The position numbers were made by a program, and so were the translations under genes. Under the pieces are notes generated by a model. The model made no database searches, had not been told where the DNA came from, and saw only the letters and a program-made list of their open reading frames with translations. Positions 26,188 through 35,087 of a DNA stretch of 43,315 bases are shown here, piece by piece (the first letter of the stretch is position 1; each line of letters begins with the position of its first letter). Source of the DNA: Francisellaceae bacterium UBA6186 (GTDB lineage: Bacteria > Pseudomonadota > Gammaproteobacteria > UBA6186 > Azoamicaceae); NCBI GenBank assembly GCA_002422785.1, contig DITK01000017.1, positions 27,886 through 71,200 on the forward strand, read 5' to 3'.

Positions 26188-27936
26188 TTAAGTTAAAATT
26201 GAATTTTTTTGTTGTTTGTTAATAATCAAACCAGAATTCATACTAACCACCCGATCACACCCACTCAAAGTACTAACCCGATGTGCCACCATAATTACAG
26301 TTCTATTTTTACTAACCAAACCTATGGTTTCCATTAATTTAGCCTCAGTTTCATTATCTAAAGCAGAAGTTGCTTCATCAAAAATTAGCACCTCTGGTTC
26401 TAGGTATAAAGCTCTCGCTATGGCAATTCTTTGACGCTCGCCACCAGATAATCTGATGCCACGTTCGCCCACAATAGTATTAAATCCATGCTCTAATTGA
26501 TCGATAAATTTTCTTAATTGAGCATTATCTATAGCTTTATTTAACTTAATTAAATTAATTTCGCTGGCGTATGCACCAAAAGCAATGTTAGCTTTAATCG
26601 TATCATCGATCAGATAAACATTTTGCGGTACGTAGCCAATTTTTTGATGCCATTGCTTGGAATTAGCTGGATATTTACCATCTATTAGTACCGTGCCTTG
26701 ATATGGTTTTAACAATCCTAGTAATAAATCTACTACAGTTGATTTCCCAGATCCGGTTTCACCTATTATACCAACACATTCGCCTTTATTCATTTCAAGA
26801 TTAATATTATAAAGCACATCTTTATTAGTATTTAAATACTTAAAACAAACATTTTGAAATATAATATTTTTGTTAAATTGAAAATCAGGTATATCTAAAT
26901 AATTTTCTTGAGCTGCCACAGTTATATATTCATTAAAAACTCTTTCGATGCAGGGTATGGTTGATTTAAATAAGTTTAATTGAGAAATAATTCGATTTAA
27001 CCCCGGCATTAATCTAAAGCCAGCATAAAAATAACCACCCAAAATACCCATTATTTGTTGAGGAGTATCGTGTTTGAAACAAAGATAAGAAATGGTAAGC
27101 ACAAATAATCCAACAAATAAAACTTCTATAATAATGCGAGGCAAATGGTTGGTTGCAGTTTGTATCGCATGTATTTTTGATTTTTTTAATGAATTCAATT
27201 GATAAGCATTTATAAAAACATCTCTTGTACCAGACAAAACGATTTCTTTAAAGCCATGGAAAAATTGTAATAAATTTTGACTACTTAACAATGATGCTTC
27301 TTGCAGCTTTTTGCCCCATAAATAAAACAATGGAAAAAGTCCTTTAATAACTATTAAACTACAGACAAATCCAATTCCAAAAACAATAATTGCCAGCTTT
27401 GGATTCATTGTTATAATCATCGCTACCAAACAAGTAAGTATTATACTTTCTGAGATAATTGTTGCTAAAGAAACCATGCCACCAGAAAACATAACCTCAG
27501 CATCTCCACCAACGACTGCCAGACCTATCGATGAATTTCTAGTCAAATAAAAACCATAATCGGCTACAGCATAACGATATAACAATTTGTTTTTAAAATG
27601 ATAATTTATTTTGTGAATGGTGAAATTTTGATAAAAAACCTCGCCGGCTGCAACCAAGCTTTTTATTAAATACACAACTCCACATGTTATTGCCGTATAA
27701 AAAACTACTCTGGCTTGCGATAAATTATCACCCAAACCTACTAATCTAATATATTTTTGAGCTACTTCCGGATTGTTAAGTGCTTGAGCAAATACAACTA
27801 TAACTGATGCTGTAATAACTTCTAATACAGATGTACCTAGTGCAAAAACAACAATTCCTATCCATTGCAGTTTTTCTTGCTGAGTTAACAAAAATCTTAA
27901 TTTGTTAATCGCTGATTTTATAGATGGGGATGACAT
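26188..27936 (-). CDS. PglK/MsbA-type ABC exporter (lipid-linked glycan flippase)
   Basis: Half-transporter of 582 residues with six membrane helices in the first ~330. The ATPase domain has Walker A GETGSGKST (392-400), Q439 in YVPQNVYLIDD, signature LSGGERQ (496-502), Walker B VLIFDEA (516-522) and H552. The FRLMPGLNRIISQL segment before the ATPase domain matches Campylobacter PglK, which flips lipid-linked oligosaccharides, better than MsbA. No Wzx or Wzm/Wzt gene is seen, so this is the likely exporter for the glycan made here. Confidence 0.87.
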   Translation of the reverse strand: MSSPSIKSAINKLRFLLTQQEKLQWIGIVVFALGTSVLEVITASVIVVFAQALNNPEVAQKYIRLVGLGDNLSQARVVFYTAITCGVVYLIKSLVAAGEVFYQNFTIHKINYHFKNKLLYRYAVADYGFYLTRNSSIGLAVVGGDAEVMFSGGMVSLATIISESIILTCLVAMIITMNPKLAIIVFGIGFVCSLIVIKGLFPLFYLWGKKLQEASLLSSQNLLQFFHGFKEIVLSGTRDVFINAYQLNSLKKSKIHAIQTATNHLPRIIIEVLFVGLFVLTISYLCFKHDTPQQIMGILGGYFYAGFRLMPGLNRIISQLNLFKSTIPCIERVFNEYITVAAQENYLDIPDFQFNKNIIFQNVCFKYLNTNKDVLYNINLEMNKGECVGIIGETGSGKSTVVDLLLGLLKPYQGTVLIDGKYPANSKQWHQKIGYVPQNVYLIDDTIKANIAFGAYASEINLIKLNKAIDNAQLRKFIDQLEHGFNTIVGERGIRLSGGERQRIAIARALYLEPEVLIFDEATSALDNETEAKLMETIGLVSKNRTVIMVAHRVSTLSGCDRVVSMNSGLIINKQQKNSILT

Positions 27937-27952
27937 TAAATATGACTTGATG

Positions 27953-28810
27953 TTAATTTACAATATTTTTACTAAATATAAACTCATTACAACCTAACCC
28001 GCCAGCACAAGTTTTTAAATATTGTAAAGTAAAGTTACGTTCTTTAAAAAAATCAAATACTTGTTCCGGCCTAGCAACTTCAAACGGATAGCCGCCCACC
28101 CAGTCAATTAAATCATGCCAAGCAGACATTCCACGATTTTTACTATATGTACGCCATGTTGTTAAAAAATTTCCTGTTGTTAACAAATCTTTTATAAAAC
28201 GAATATTCCAACATCTAAATAATGTATAAAAAATCAACAACAACTTTATAATTTCATTAGATTGATTATAAGTTTTTTTTATCCAATACCAACATTTAGA
28301 AGGATGACCTTGATCATTGTAAATACTAATAAATAATTTACCATTTGTGTTTAACAACTGAGCTACATTGTCAAACGCCTCGTACATATTACCAGTGTGA
28401 TGCAACCCCCCCCAAGAATAAACAAGATCTACTTGACCAAATTTTTTTAGGAAATCTTTATCTAAAATCGATCCAAGTTCCACTGTCCAATTATCATTTA
28501 ATGCATATTGTTGTTTAAGATATTTAGTACACTCAACAGAATCTTGATCATAATCAAAAGAATATACTGTAGCACCCAATTGATTGGCTGCTAAGCTGAA
28601 TAGCCCACTACCACATCCTATGTCTAAAAACTTAATTCCATGCAAATTGGTACAATTTAGAGATTTACACAAACTATTTTTTGCTTTTTCTAAGCGTTCC
28701 ATAGAAAAAGTATTTAAAAAATTTGCCCAATTTTTACCAAATTGAAATCTAGATTTTTCAGAATCTGATATTGTCATACATTTTTTTTCATTTATTGATG
28801 CATTTTTCAT
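27953..28810 (-). CDS. SAM-dependent methyltransferase, class I
   Basis: 285 residues. The SAM-binding motif is FLDIGCGSGLFSLAANQLGA (61-80), with the acidic strand SFDYDQDSVE and a VYSWGGLHHTG segment. The C-terminal half has the FISIYNDQGHPSKCWYWIKK pattern seen in methyltransferases of polysaccharide loci. First gene of the cluster in its reading direction, 16 bases before the ABC exporter. Substrate unknown. Confidence 0.83.
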   Translation of the reverse strand: MKNASINEKKCMTISDSEKSRFQFGKNWANFLNTFSMERLEKAKNSLCKSLNCTNLHGIKFLDIGCGSGLFSLAANQLGATVYSFDYDQDSVECTKYLKQQYALNDNWTVELGSILDKDFLKKFGQVDLVYSWGGLHHTGNMYEAFDNVAQLLNTNGKLFISIYNDQGHPSKCWYWIKKTYNQSNEIIKLLLIFYTLFRCWNIRFIKDLLTTGNFLTTWRTYSKNRGMSAWHDLIDWVGGYPFEVARPEQVFDFFKERNFTLQYLKTCAGGLGCNEFIFSKNIVN

Positions 28811-28814
28811 ATAA

Positions 28815-29383
28815 TTAATTAAAAACTTGATTTACCTTAAACTGACAAACAAACTGTTTTCCAAAAAACACTAAGCATAATTTTAGAATTCTTTTAATAT
28901 GAGCATGGTTTTGTAAAATTACATCATAATTAACATTACGAGGAGCTAATACTAAATCGGGACGACCAAGACCTGCTTCTTTGTTAGAATAAATATCGTG
29001 AGTTTCGTTCAAAGAAAAACTCCAAGCTAATAATAACATATGGTAATTAGTCTCATTAGTTAAATCATAACTTGCTGCCACTAAGCTTATAACTTCTGGT
29101 TCCGAAAATCCAAAATGGTTACTGTATTGTTCTTCAGTTAAAGAATATAATTTTAAATTGTTTAAATCGGATAACATTTTGTTTTTCGATAATCTTAAAA
29201 TACCAGTAAAGTCTTGCCCCAACGTCGTGGCCTGATGAATAAAGACAATTTTGTTGACTTATCTATTAGATCTTTAATAAACAAACTTTTATCTATAAAT
29301 AAAAAATTAGCATTCCGATCCACTAATTCACTAAAATTATCTATGCCAATCGGAATTTTTTTAAATTCATCATAAAACACCAC
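28815..29383 (-). pseudogene. Decayed AAA-ATPase-like / PD-(D/E)XK nuclease family gene
   Basis: Fragments of one large gene (usually about 500-600 codons). The start, FLFIDKSLFIKDLID and LFIRPRRWGKTLL, is the AAA-ATPase-like N-terminus with the Walker A-like motif. A frameshift near 29200-29222 and a large deletion jump to TGILRLSKNKMLSDLNNLKL and SLTEEQYSNHFGFSEPEV from the middle of the protein. A second deletion leads to the nuclease end (IYSNKEAGLGRPDLVLAP). Such genes are often multicopy in endosymbionts. It is clearly inactive. Confidence 0.85.
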
Positions 29384-29390
29384 GGCTACC

Positions 29391-29419
29391 GCAGTCCGGG
29401 TGAAATCTCACCAGACTGC
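29391..29419. other. Hairpin-forming inverted repeat upstream of the decayed ATPase gene
   Basis: GCAGTC (29391-29396) pairs with GACTGC (29414-29419), and GGTGA (29399-29403) pairs with TCACC (29408-29412), leaving loop AATC and a small internal loop. It is one of the few G+C-rich spots in the area. No T-run follows on either strand. The rest of 29384-29614 holds no gene that I can see. Confidence 0.55.
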
Positions 29420-29614
29420 TGCTATTTATCTTTATATACACTCTTGACGTTATAAAATTTTAATTCCAATTTTAACTTTAAACTACAGGATTAGGCAAAT
29501 AAATACTCGCCATACGGATTTTTTTTCGTAAATCCCTATTGGGCAAGGAAATAACTAAGATGGATTATACTCTATTTCGCTAATTAGTCGTGCCATTACT
29601 TTTTGCTCAGTTAG

Positions 29615-30565
29615 CTAGTCAATAATTAATTGATCGATTAAAGTTGCAACAGGAGATCCATTTCCAGAAATTGCTAACTGTTTAAAGCCTTTAATAGTTT
29701 TTTGGTATATTCCACCATCAACAATACTACCAGGATTTTGATTAGAGCCAGTAATAAATAATCCATCCATTGTTAAAGCAGCATAAATATTATTAATAAT
29801 TATGCTTAATTCATTTTTAGAAAAATATGAGGCATTTAAAACATTCATAACTCGCATAATATTAATTTGTGTTTGTTCTTTAAATGCCTGTAATAAATCA
29901 TGTTGTTGTAGCAAAAAATGCGGATTATGTTTAGCACAATATAAAACTTTAGGTGCAAATAGCATTAACTCCTTAGCTTGCAGCTTATGGGCTTTATAAG
30001 CTTTCATCATAGGAGAGACTACTAACAATTTTACTATAAAACTAATTAAATAATTTATAGGATAAAATAATATAAAACGATTTAGTCTAATGGTATTAAA
30101 AACAAATGGTGGCCAAACAATTTCTAACATTTTACCTGTATGGCTCATCGTCACTTGACATTTGTTTTTAGTTATTATGTAAACTTTGGCGTTATAGTCA
30201 GAAGCAATATATTTGCAATTAGGGAAAATCATAGCAATTTTGTTAAACAAATCTAACGCAGTTCTACCATCGCTTACCCCTGCATCATGAATTACTAAAT
30301 ATTCTTCGTTCTTAAAAATATTTTGTAGATATTCCAAAATCATTAAATCAAATTGTTCGAAACGTTTGATATAGGTTCGCTTATATGCACCACGTTCGTC
30401 TTTAAATAATAGCAGGATCCGTTCGGCCACTTCATCGGCATTGGCTAATTGCTGTATTTGCTCATAGAGAGTAATGGATATGTCTTTATCGTCACCAAAT
30501 ATGTTTTTTAAATTAGAATTTTTTGTGGTGATTTGATTTATATTATAAATACCAGTTTTAAACAT
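29615..30565 (-). CDS. Hypothetical protein, probable SAM-dependent methyltransferase
   Basis: 316 residues. LVIHDAGVSDGRTALDLFNK (90-109) resembles a SAM-binding motif I, and CKYIASDYNAKVYII the following acidic strand. NIMRVMNVLNASYFSKNEL followed by AALTMDGLFITGSN looks like the later strands of a CheR-like methyltransferase fold. A hydrophobic segment at about 158-184 (FILFYPINYLISFIVKLLVV) is unusual for such enzymes and may dip into the membrane. It stands apart from the glycan cluster. Function unknown. Confidence 0.6.
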   Translation of the reverse strand: MFKTGIYNINQITTKNSNLKNIFGDDKDISITLYEQIQQLANADEVAERILLLFKDERGAYKRTYIKRFEQFDLMILEYLQNIFKNEEYLVIHDAGVSDGRTALDLFNKIAMIFPNCKYIASDYNAKVYIITKNKCQVTMSHTGKMLEIVWPPFVFNTIRLNRFILFYPINYLISFIVKLLVVSPMMKAYKAHKLQAKELMLFAPKVLYCAKHNPHFLLQQHDLLQAFKEQTQINIMRVMNVLNASYFSKNELSIIINNIYAALTMDGLFITGSNQNPGSIVDGGIYQKTIKGFKQLAISGNGSPVATLIDQLIID

Positions 30566-30628
30566 AGCTGCATCATAACACCGTAGCTATACAAATAAAA
30601 TAATATATAGTACTTTTATTTGATTTCA

Positions 30629-30657
30629 TTGACAAAAACATAAATTAAAACTAGATT
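30629..30657 (+). promoter_or_regulatory. Promoter for the TerC-family gene, possibly leaderless
   Basis: A perfect TTGACA (30629-30634), a 17-base spacer and TAGATT (30652-30657). The predicted start of transcription falls within a base or two of the ATG at 30665. No Shine-Dalgarno precedes the ATG. Confidence 0.55.
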
Positions 30658-30664
30658 TTACTAA

Positions 30665-31642
30665 ATGAACATCCATTCTGATTTATACCTCTGGGCGATT
30701 TGGGGTGTTTTTGTTATAAGTATTTTTTTTATAATTGCTTACTTAGAAAAGTATATATTAACAAAAAACAGTTTTTCAAGTGCTGCCACAGTTTCTATTG
30801 CTTGGATTATAGCTGCCATAATTTTTAATATTATTTTATGGTATTATTTAAAAATTAATTTTAATCAAATAATCGCCAACCAAAAAGCATTGGAATTTTT
30901 TACTGGCTATTTATTAGAAAAATCTTTATCGCTAGATAATCTTTTTGTATTTGTTCTTATTTTTAGATATTTTCATATTCCCGATCTTTATCAAAAAAGA
31001 GTGTTAAATTACGGCATTATAGGAGCCATAGTACTACGTATATTAATGATATTCTTTGGAATATGGCTGATTTCTAAATTGCATTGGGTATTATATGTAT
31101 TTGGTGCATTTTTAATTTTTTCTGGTGGGAAAATTTTATTAGCTAGCTACAGTGGTTCAAACCATAAAGAAAATTTAAATAATAATTTAATTGTAATTTT
31201 ATGCCATAAATATTTAAGAACAACTAAAGACTTAGCTAAAGAAAATTTTTTTATTACTAAATATAAAAAACTATACGTAACTCCATTATTTTTAGCTATG
31301 ATTTTAATTGAAATAAGCGATATTATGTTTGCAGCAGACAGTATTCCTGCAATTTTGGCTATTTTAAATGATCCATTTATTATCGTAACATCTAATATTT
31401 TTGCTATTTTGGGTCTAAGAGCATTATATTTTTTCTTAGCTATTAGTGTACATAAATTTTCTTTTTTACAACAAGGAATTGCATTACTATTAATATTTAT
31501 TGGCATCAAAATGTTATGCGAACTACATCTCTCGATAGTTGTTACTTTATCTATAATGTCGATTATACTTATTGCCAGTATTTTATTAAGTGTTATATTC
31601 CCTAGTAAAAAAATCAACAAATTACCAAGAAATACTAAATAA
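30665..31642 (+). CDS. TerC/Alx-family membrane protein
   Basis: Integral membrane protein of 325 residues with about eight or nine helices, of the TerC/Alx family linked to metal (manganese or tellurite) handling and membrane protein metalation. The family's acidic motif is clear in LLEKSLSLDNLFVFVLIFRY; a second acidic site is ISDIMFAADSIPAIL. The last ~15 residues are basic and cytoplasmic. It converges with the next gene, with only 4 bases between their ends. Standalone; the ion is not shown. Confidence 0.88.
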   Translation: MNIHSDLYLWAIWGVFVISIFFIIAYLEKYILTKNSFSSAATVSIAWIIAAIIFNIILWYYLKINFNQIIANQKALEFFTGYLLEKSLSLDNLFVFVLIFRYFHIPDLYQKRVLNYGIIGAIVLRILMIFFGIWLISKLHWVLYVFGAFLIFSGGKILLASYSGSNHKENLNNNLIVILCHKYLRTTKDLAKENFFITKYKKLYVTPLFLAMILIEISDIMFAADSIPAILAILNDPFIIVTSNIFAILGLRALYFFLAISVHKFSFLQQGIALLLIFIGIKMLCELHLSIVVTLSIMSIILIASILLSVIFPSKKINKLPRNTK

Positions 31643-31646
31643 TTTT

Positions 31647-32615
31647 TTATTCCACCACAGTAACATTAGAATCATTAGGAATATCTATGCCGTATTTTGT
31701 GGCTATTTTTTTACTAATAAATACTTCGTGATCAATAGCTGCAGGATAAACTGGTTTGATATTTTTGATGTTTTCTCCATTTAGAATAGCTTTAACAAGA
31801 TTAGCTACTTGATGTCCAATCTTACGATAATTAACCCCAAAACTACCTAATACTATATGATTTATCACCGCTTCAGAATGTGCGTTAAATACCGGTATCA
31901 ACATCTGATCGGCATTCGAGGCAATAATCGGCAAAGATTTTTGAATAATACCGCTCGTTCCAAGATAAATAAAATCTACTTTATTATGAAATGTTTGCAT
32001 ATTAACCGATATATCATCTGCATCATTAACCGCCAATGCAACAATATGCATATCATGTAATTTTACAGCTTCTTTCATCATTTTAACTAAAGCTGCATCA
32101 TTAGCCTCGGTCGTTGAATATAAAATTCCTATATTTTTAGCTGTAGGTAAAGCTTTTTTAGCAAATACTAAAAAAGCTTTTAAGTCCTGCATATCCGATA
32201 CACCAGTAATATTTGCAAGTGACTTATTACTATGTTTAAGCAATCCAGATTGTACCGGATCGGTAACATCAGCAAATACTAATGGAATATCTTTAATAAT
32301 ATTTTTAGCAACTTGCGCAACCGGGGTTGCTATTGCTACTATTACTTTGGGTTTATGAGCTTTTAGCTTATAAAGTACCTGCATTATCATTGAAGCATCA
32401 AAATTGACATCTGCTATTTCAAAATTAACATGCTTTAGTTCTTCTTTAACCCCATAAATAGTTTCCAACAAAGAGATATGAGGCCCCCAATTAGCAATAG
32501 CAATTACTGGTAATTGGGAAGATTTTTTGTTAAATACAACAACTATAGCAATTAATATACTAACAAAAATGGTTAAAAATGTGAGAAAAATTTTATTATT
32601 AAATAGTTTAAACAT
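31647..32615 (-). CDS. ABC-type substrate-binding protein, TrpX/DUF534-like
   Basis: 322 residues with an N-terminal hydrophobic helix (about 9-28) and no lipobox cysteine, so it is either secreted or held by an uncleaved anchor. The periplasmic-binding fold fits the ABC_sub_bind family (VIAIANWGPHISLLETIYGV, PLVFADVTDPVQSGLL, NIGILYSTTEANDAALV), some members of which bind aromatic amino acids. It follows rpsA by 10 bases with a good AGGA ribosome binding site. No permease or ATPase gene is adjacent. Confidence 0.85.
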   Translation of the reverse strand: MFKLFNNKIFLTFLTIFVSILIAIVVVFNKKSSQLPVIAIANWGPHISLLETIYGVKEELKHVNFEIADVNFDASMIMQVLYKLKAHKPKVIVAIATPVAQVAKNIIKDIPLVFADVTDPVQSGLLKHSNKSLANITGVSDMQDLKAFLVFAKKALPTAKNIGILYSTTEANDAALVKMMKEAVKLHDMHIVALAVNDADDISVNMQTFHNKVDFIYLGTSGIIQKSLPIIASNADQMLIPVFNAHSEAVINHIVLGSFGVNYRKIGHQVANLVKAILNGENIKNIKPVYPAAIDHEVFISKKIATKYGIDIPNDSNVTVVE

Positions 32616-32625
32616 TTTTTCCTTT

Positions 32626-34269
32626 CTATTCGCCTTTATTGTTTAAATGCTCCTTTAAAATATCGCCTAATTTAGCAGAAACGTGATCATTATTTTCTAA
32701 ACTATTATCTCTAATGTCATTGTTATTTTTAGAACTTAACTGTATGCTCTTATTTTTACGATCAACATTACTAATTTTTACGTCAACTTCATCACCTAAA
32801 GCCAAATTAGAATACATTTTACTTAATTCGCTAGTCTTAATAAAACCATCGACTCCATCTGCTAAATTTACTGTAACTTCATTGGCATCGATAGCCAACA
32901 CTTTACCAGATACTATAGAACCTTTGGAATTATTCTCAACATATGCCATAAACGCATCTTGCTCTAACTGCTTGATGCCCAAAGAAATTCTTTCTCTTTC
33001 TACATCAATAGACAATACTACCGCCTCTACTTCTTGGCCTTTTTTATAATCACGAACTAATTGTTCAGTAGGTTCATCCCAAGATAAATCTGATAAATGA
33101 ATAAGAGCATCTATGCCGCCATCTAAACCAATAAAAATTCCAAAATCAGTTATAGACTTGATTTTTCCTTTAACCTTATCTCCCTTATTATAATATTTAG
33201 CAAAAGCACTCCAAGGGTTATCTATACATTGCTTCATCCCTAAAGATATTCTGCGACGATCTTCGTCAATTTCTATAATCATAACCTCTACTTCAGAACC
33301 TAATTGTACTACCTTACTTGGATGAATGTTTTTGTTCGTCCAATCTATTTCAGAAACATATACTAGGCCTTCTACGCCTTTATCAATTTCGACAAAACAA
33401 CCGTAATCAGCAATATTAGTAACTTTTCCAGTTAATCTAGTACCTACCGGATATTCTTTAATAACTTCTTGCCATGGATCGGATTGTAATTGCTTTAACC
33501 CTAAAGATACTCTAGGTTTTTCTTTATCAAACTTTAAAACTTTAACAGAAATTTCTTGTCCAACTGATACTACCTCGCTAGGATGCTTTACTCTTCTCCA
33601 GGCCATATCAGTGATATGCAATAATCCGTCTAAACCACCTAAATCTACAAATGCACCATAATCAACTAAATTTTTAACAACACCATCGATTATCTGTCCT
33701 TCTTCTAAATTTTCAATTAAAGCTTTTCTTTCTTCAGTATTATCTTGCTCTAAAACTGAACGCCTAGACACCACTACATTGTTGCGCTTTTGATCAACTT
33801 TAATAATTTTAAATTCTAGTTCTTTACCTTCTAAATCTATATTGTCACGAACTGGTTTTATATCTACCAAAGATCCCGGTAAAAAGGCTTTAACTAAACC
33901 AATATCTACCGTAAAACCACCTCTCACCCTACTGTTGACTAATCCTTTAACTATTTTATTTTCTTTATAAAGTTCTACTAAATCATCCCAAGCTTTGATT
34001 TTTTTAGCCTTTTCTCGAGACAGGCGTGTTTCTCCTAAACCATCTTCCAAGGCTTCGACTACGATCTCAACAGAATCACCAACGCTAACTTCTAAAACAC
34101 CATCTTCAGAAATAAATTGCCTCAGAGGAATATAACTTTCTGATTTTAAACCCGAGTTTACCACAACAAATTCTTTGTTGATTTCTACAACTTCCCCAGT
34201 TCTTAACGCTCCAAGAAGTTTTCCTTCCATACTTTTTTCAAATAATTTACCAAACTCAGTCTCGGTCAT
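32626..34269 (-). CDS. rpsA: 30S ribosomal protein S1
   Basis: Binds mRNA and delivers it to the 30S subunit. 547 residues with six S1/OB repeats, close to the usual 557. Examples are VKGLVNSRVRGGFTVDIGLV, IDGVVKNLVDYGAFVDLGGL and LTGKVTNIADYGCFVEIDKG, each ending in the I/V-S-L-G-x-K pattern; repeats 1 and 2 are the diverged ribosome-binding ones. A GAGG lies about 10 bases before the ATG. It follows cmk, the usual gammaproteobacterial order. Confidence 0.97.
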   Translation of the reverse strand: MTETEFGKLFEKSMEGKLLGALRTGEVVEINKEFVVVNSGLKSESYIPLRQFISEDGVLEVSVGDSVEIVVEALEDGLGETRLSREKAKKIKAWDDLVELYKENKIVKGLVNSRVRGGFTVDIGLVKAFLPGSLVDIKPVRDNIDLEGKELEFKIIKVDQKRNNVVVSRRSVLEQDNTEERKALIENLEEGQIIDGVVKNLVDYGAFVDLGGLDGLLHITDMAWRRVKHPSEVVSVGQEISVKVLKFDKEKPRVSLGLKQLQSDPWQEVIKEYPVGTRLTGKVTNIADYGCFVEIDKGVEGLVYVSEIDWTNKNIHPSKVVQLGSEVEVMIIEIDEDRRRISLGMKQCIDNPWSAFAKYYNKGDKVKGKIKSITDFGIFIGLDGGIDALIHLSDLSWDEPTEQLVRDYKKGQEVEAVVLSIDVERERISLGIKQLEQDAFMAYVENNSKGSIVSGKVLAIDANEVTVNLADGVDGFIKTSELSKMYSNLALGDEVDVKISNVDRKNKSIQLSSKNNNDIRDNSLENNDHVSAKLGDILKEHLNNKGE

Positions 34270-34290
34270 AGTTCACATACCTCAAAATAA

Positions 34291-35043
34291 TCAAACAATC
34301 AAATTCACTTGCTCTACCACGATAGCAAATACTTCAGGGATTGTCATCGTTGTAGTATCTATTATTATCGCATCCGCAGCAGGCTTTAGAGGTGCAGCTA
34401 CACGGCTACTGTCTCTTAAATCACGCTCAGATAGTTCATTAACACGGTTATGTAGGGTACCACCAACTCCCAACTCCTTCAACTGAAGATGTCGCCTTGT
34501 TGCCCTGATTTTAGCATCCGCATCTAAAAAAAATTTTAATACCGCATTTGGAAACACAACTGTACCCATATCTCTTCCATCAGCAACTAAGCCTGGTGGC
34601 CTTAAAAAATGTCTTTGTATTTCCAGCAAAACGGCTCTAACCTTAGGAAAAACAGCAACTTGAGATGCAAGGCTACCACAAATCTCGCTTCTAACTTCTA
34701 ATGTAATATCCCTATTTTTATTGTTATGACTTAAAAAAATATTTTGCCGATCGTCAATTTCTACCTGCATGGCACTAGCTAAATTTATTAAAAGATTTTC
34801 TGTTTGAGTCGTTTTAGATAAATTAACTAATTTAGGATCTGTTATTAAGCCGCTTAAATTTAAATTAAGTCCTTCCGAATGCCATAGATATAATAACGCC
34901 AATGCCCTATATAATACTCCGCTATCTAAAAAATGCCAACCAAGCTTTTTAGCCAATTGCAAGCTTATAGTACCTTTACCAGAACCAGCAGTGCCGTCTA
35001 TCGTTATAACCGGCGGATTAGGTGTTACCTCTATTGTTTTCAT
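34291..35043 (-). CDS. cmk: Cytidylate kinase
   Basis: Phosphorylates CMP and dCMP. About 250 residues, slightly longer than the usual ~225. The P-loop is ITIDGTAGSGKGTISLQLAK; the NMP-binding part includes LDSGVLYRALALL and VADGRDMGTVVFPNA; FFLDADAKIRATRR is the lid region. The ATG at 35043 (MKTIEVTPNPPVITID) fits the family best. An ATG at 35058 and a TTG at 35079 also lie in frame, and none has a clear Shine-Dalgarno. It is co-directional with rpsA. Confidence 0.95.
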   Translation of the reverse strand: MKTIEVTPNPPVITIDGTAGSGKGTISLQLAKKLGWHFLDSGVLYRALALLYLWHSEGLNLNLSGLITDPKLVNLSKTTQTENLLINLASAMQVEIDDRQNIFLSHNNKNRDITLEVRSEICGSLASQVAVFPKVRAVLLEIQRHFLRPPGLVADGRDMGTVVFPNAVLKFFLDADAKIRATRRHLQLKELGVGGTLHNRVNELSERDLRDSSRVAAPLKPAADAIIIDTTTMTIPEVFAIVVEQVNLIV

Positions 35044-35087
35044 CTGTTGATCATACATTGTTTTACAAAACAAAAACAACAGCCATA

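Noticed and set aside
29384..29430. Minus-strand resemblance to part of an FMN riboswitch (GGTGAGATTTCACC followed by GCGGTAGCC)
   Set aside because: The other conserved helices of the RFN element are absent and no riboflavin gene follows; the match is limited to one hairpin.
31647..32615. ihfB expected after rpsA
   Set aside because: The gene there is a binding protein of 322 residues with a membrane anchor; it has no resemblance to the ~95-residue IHF subunit.
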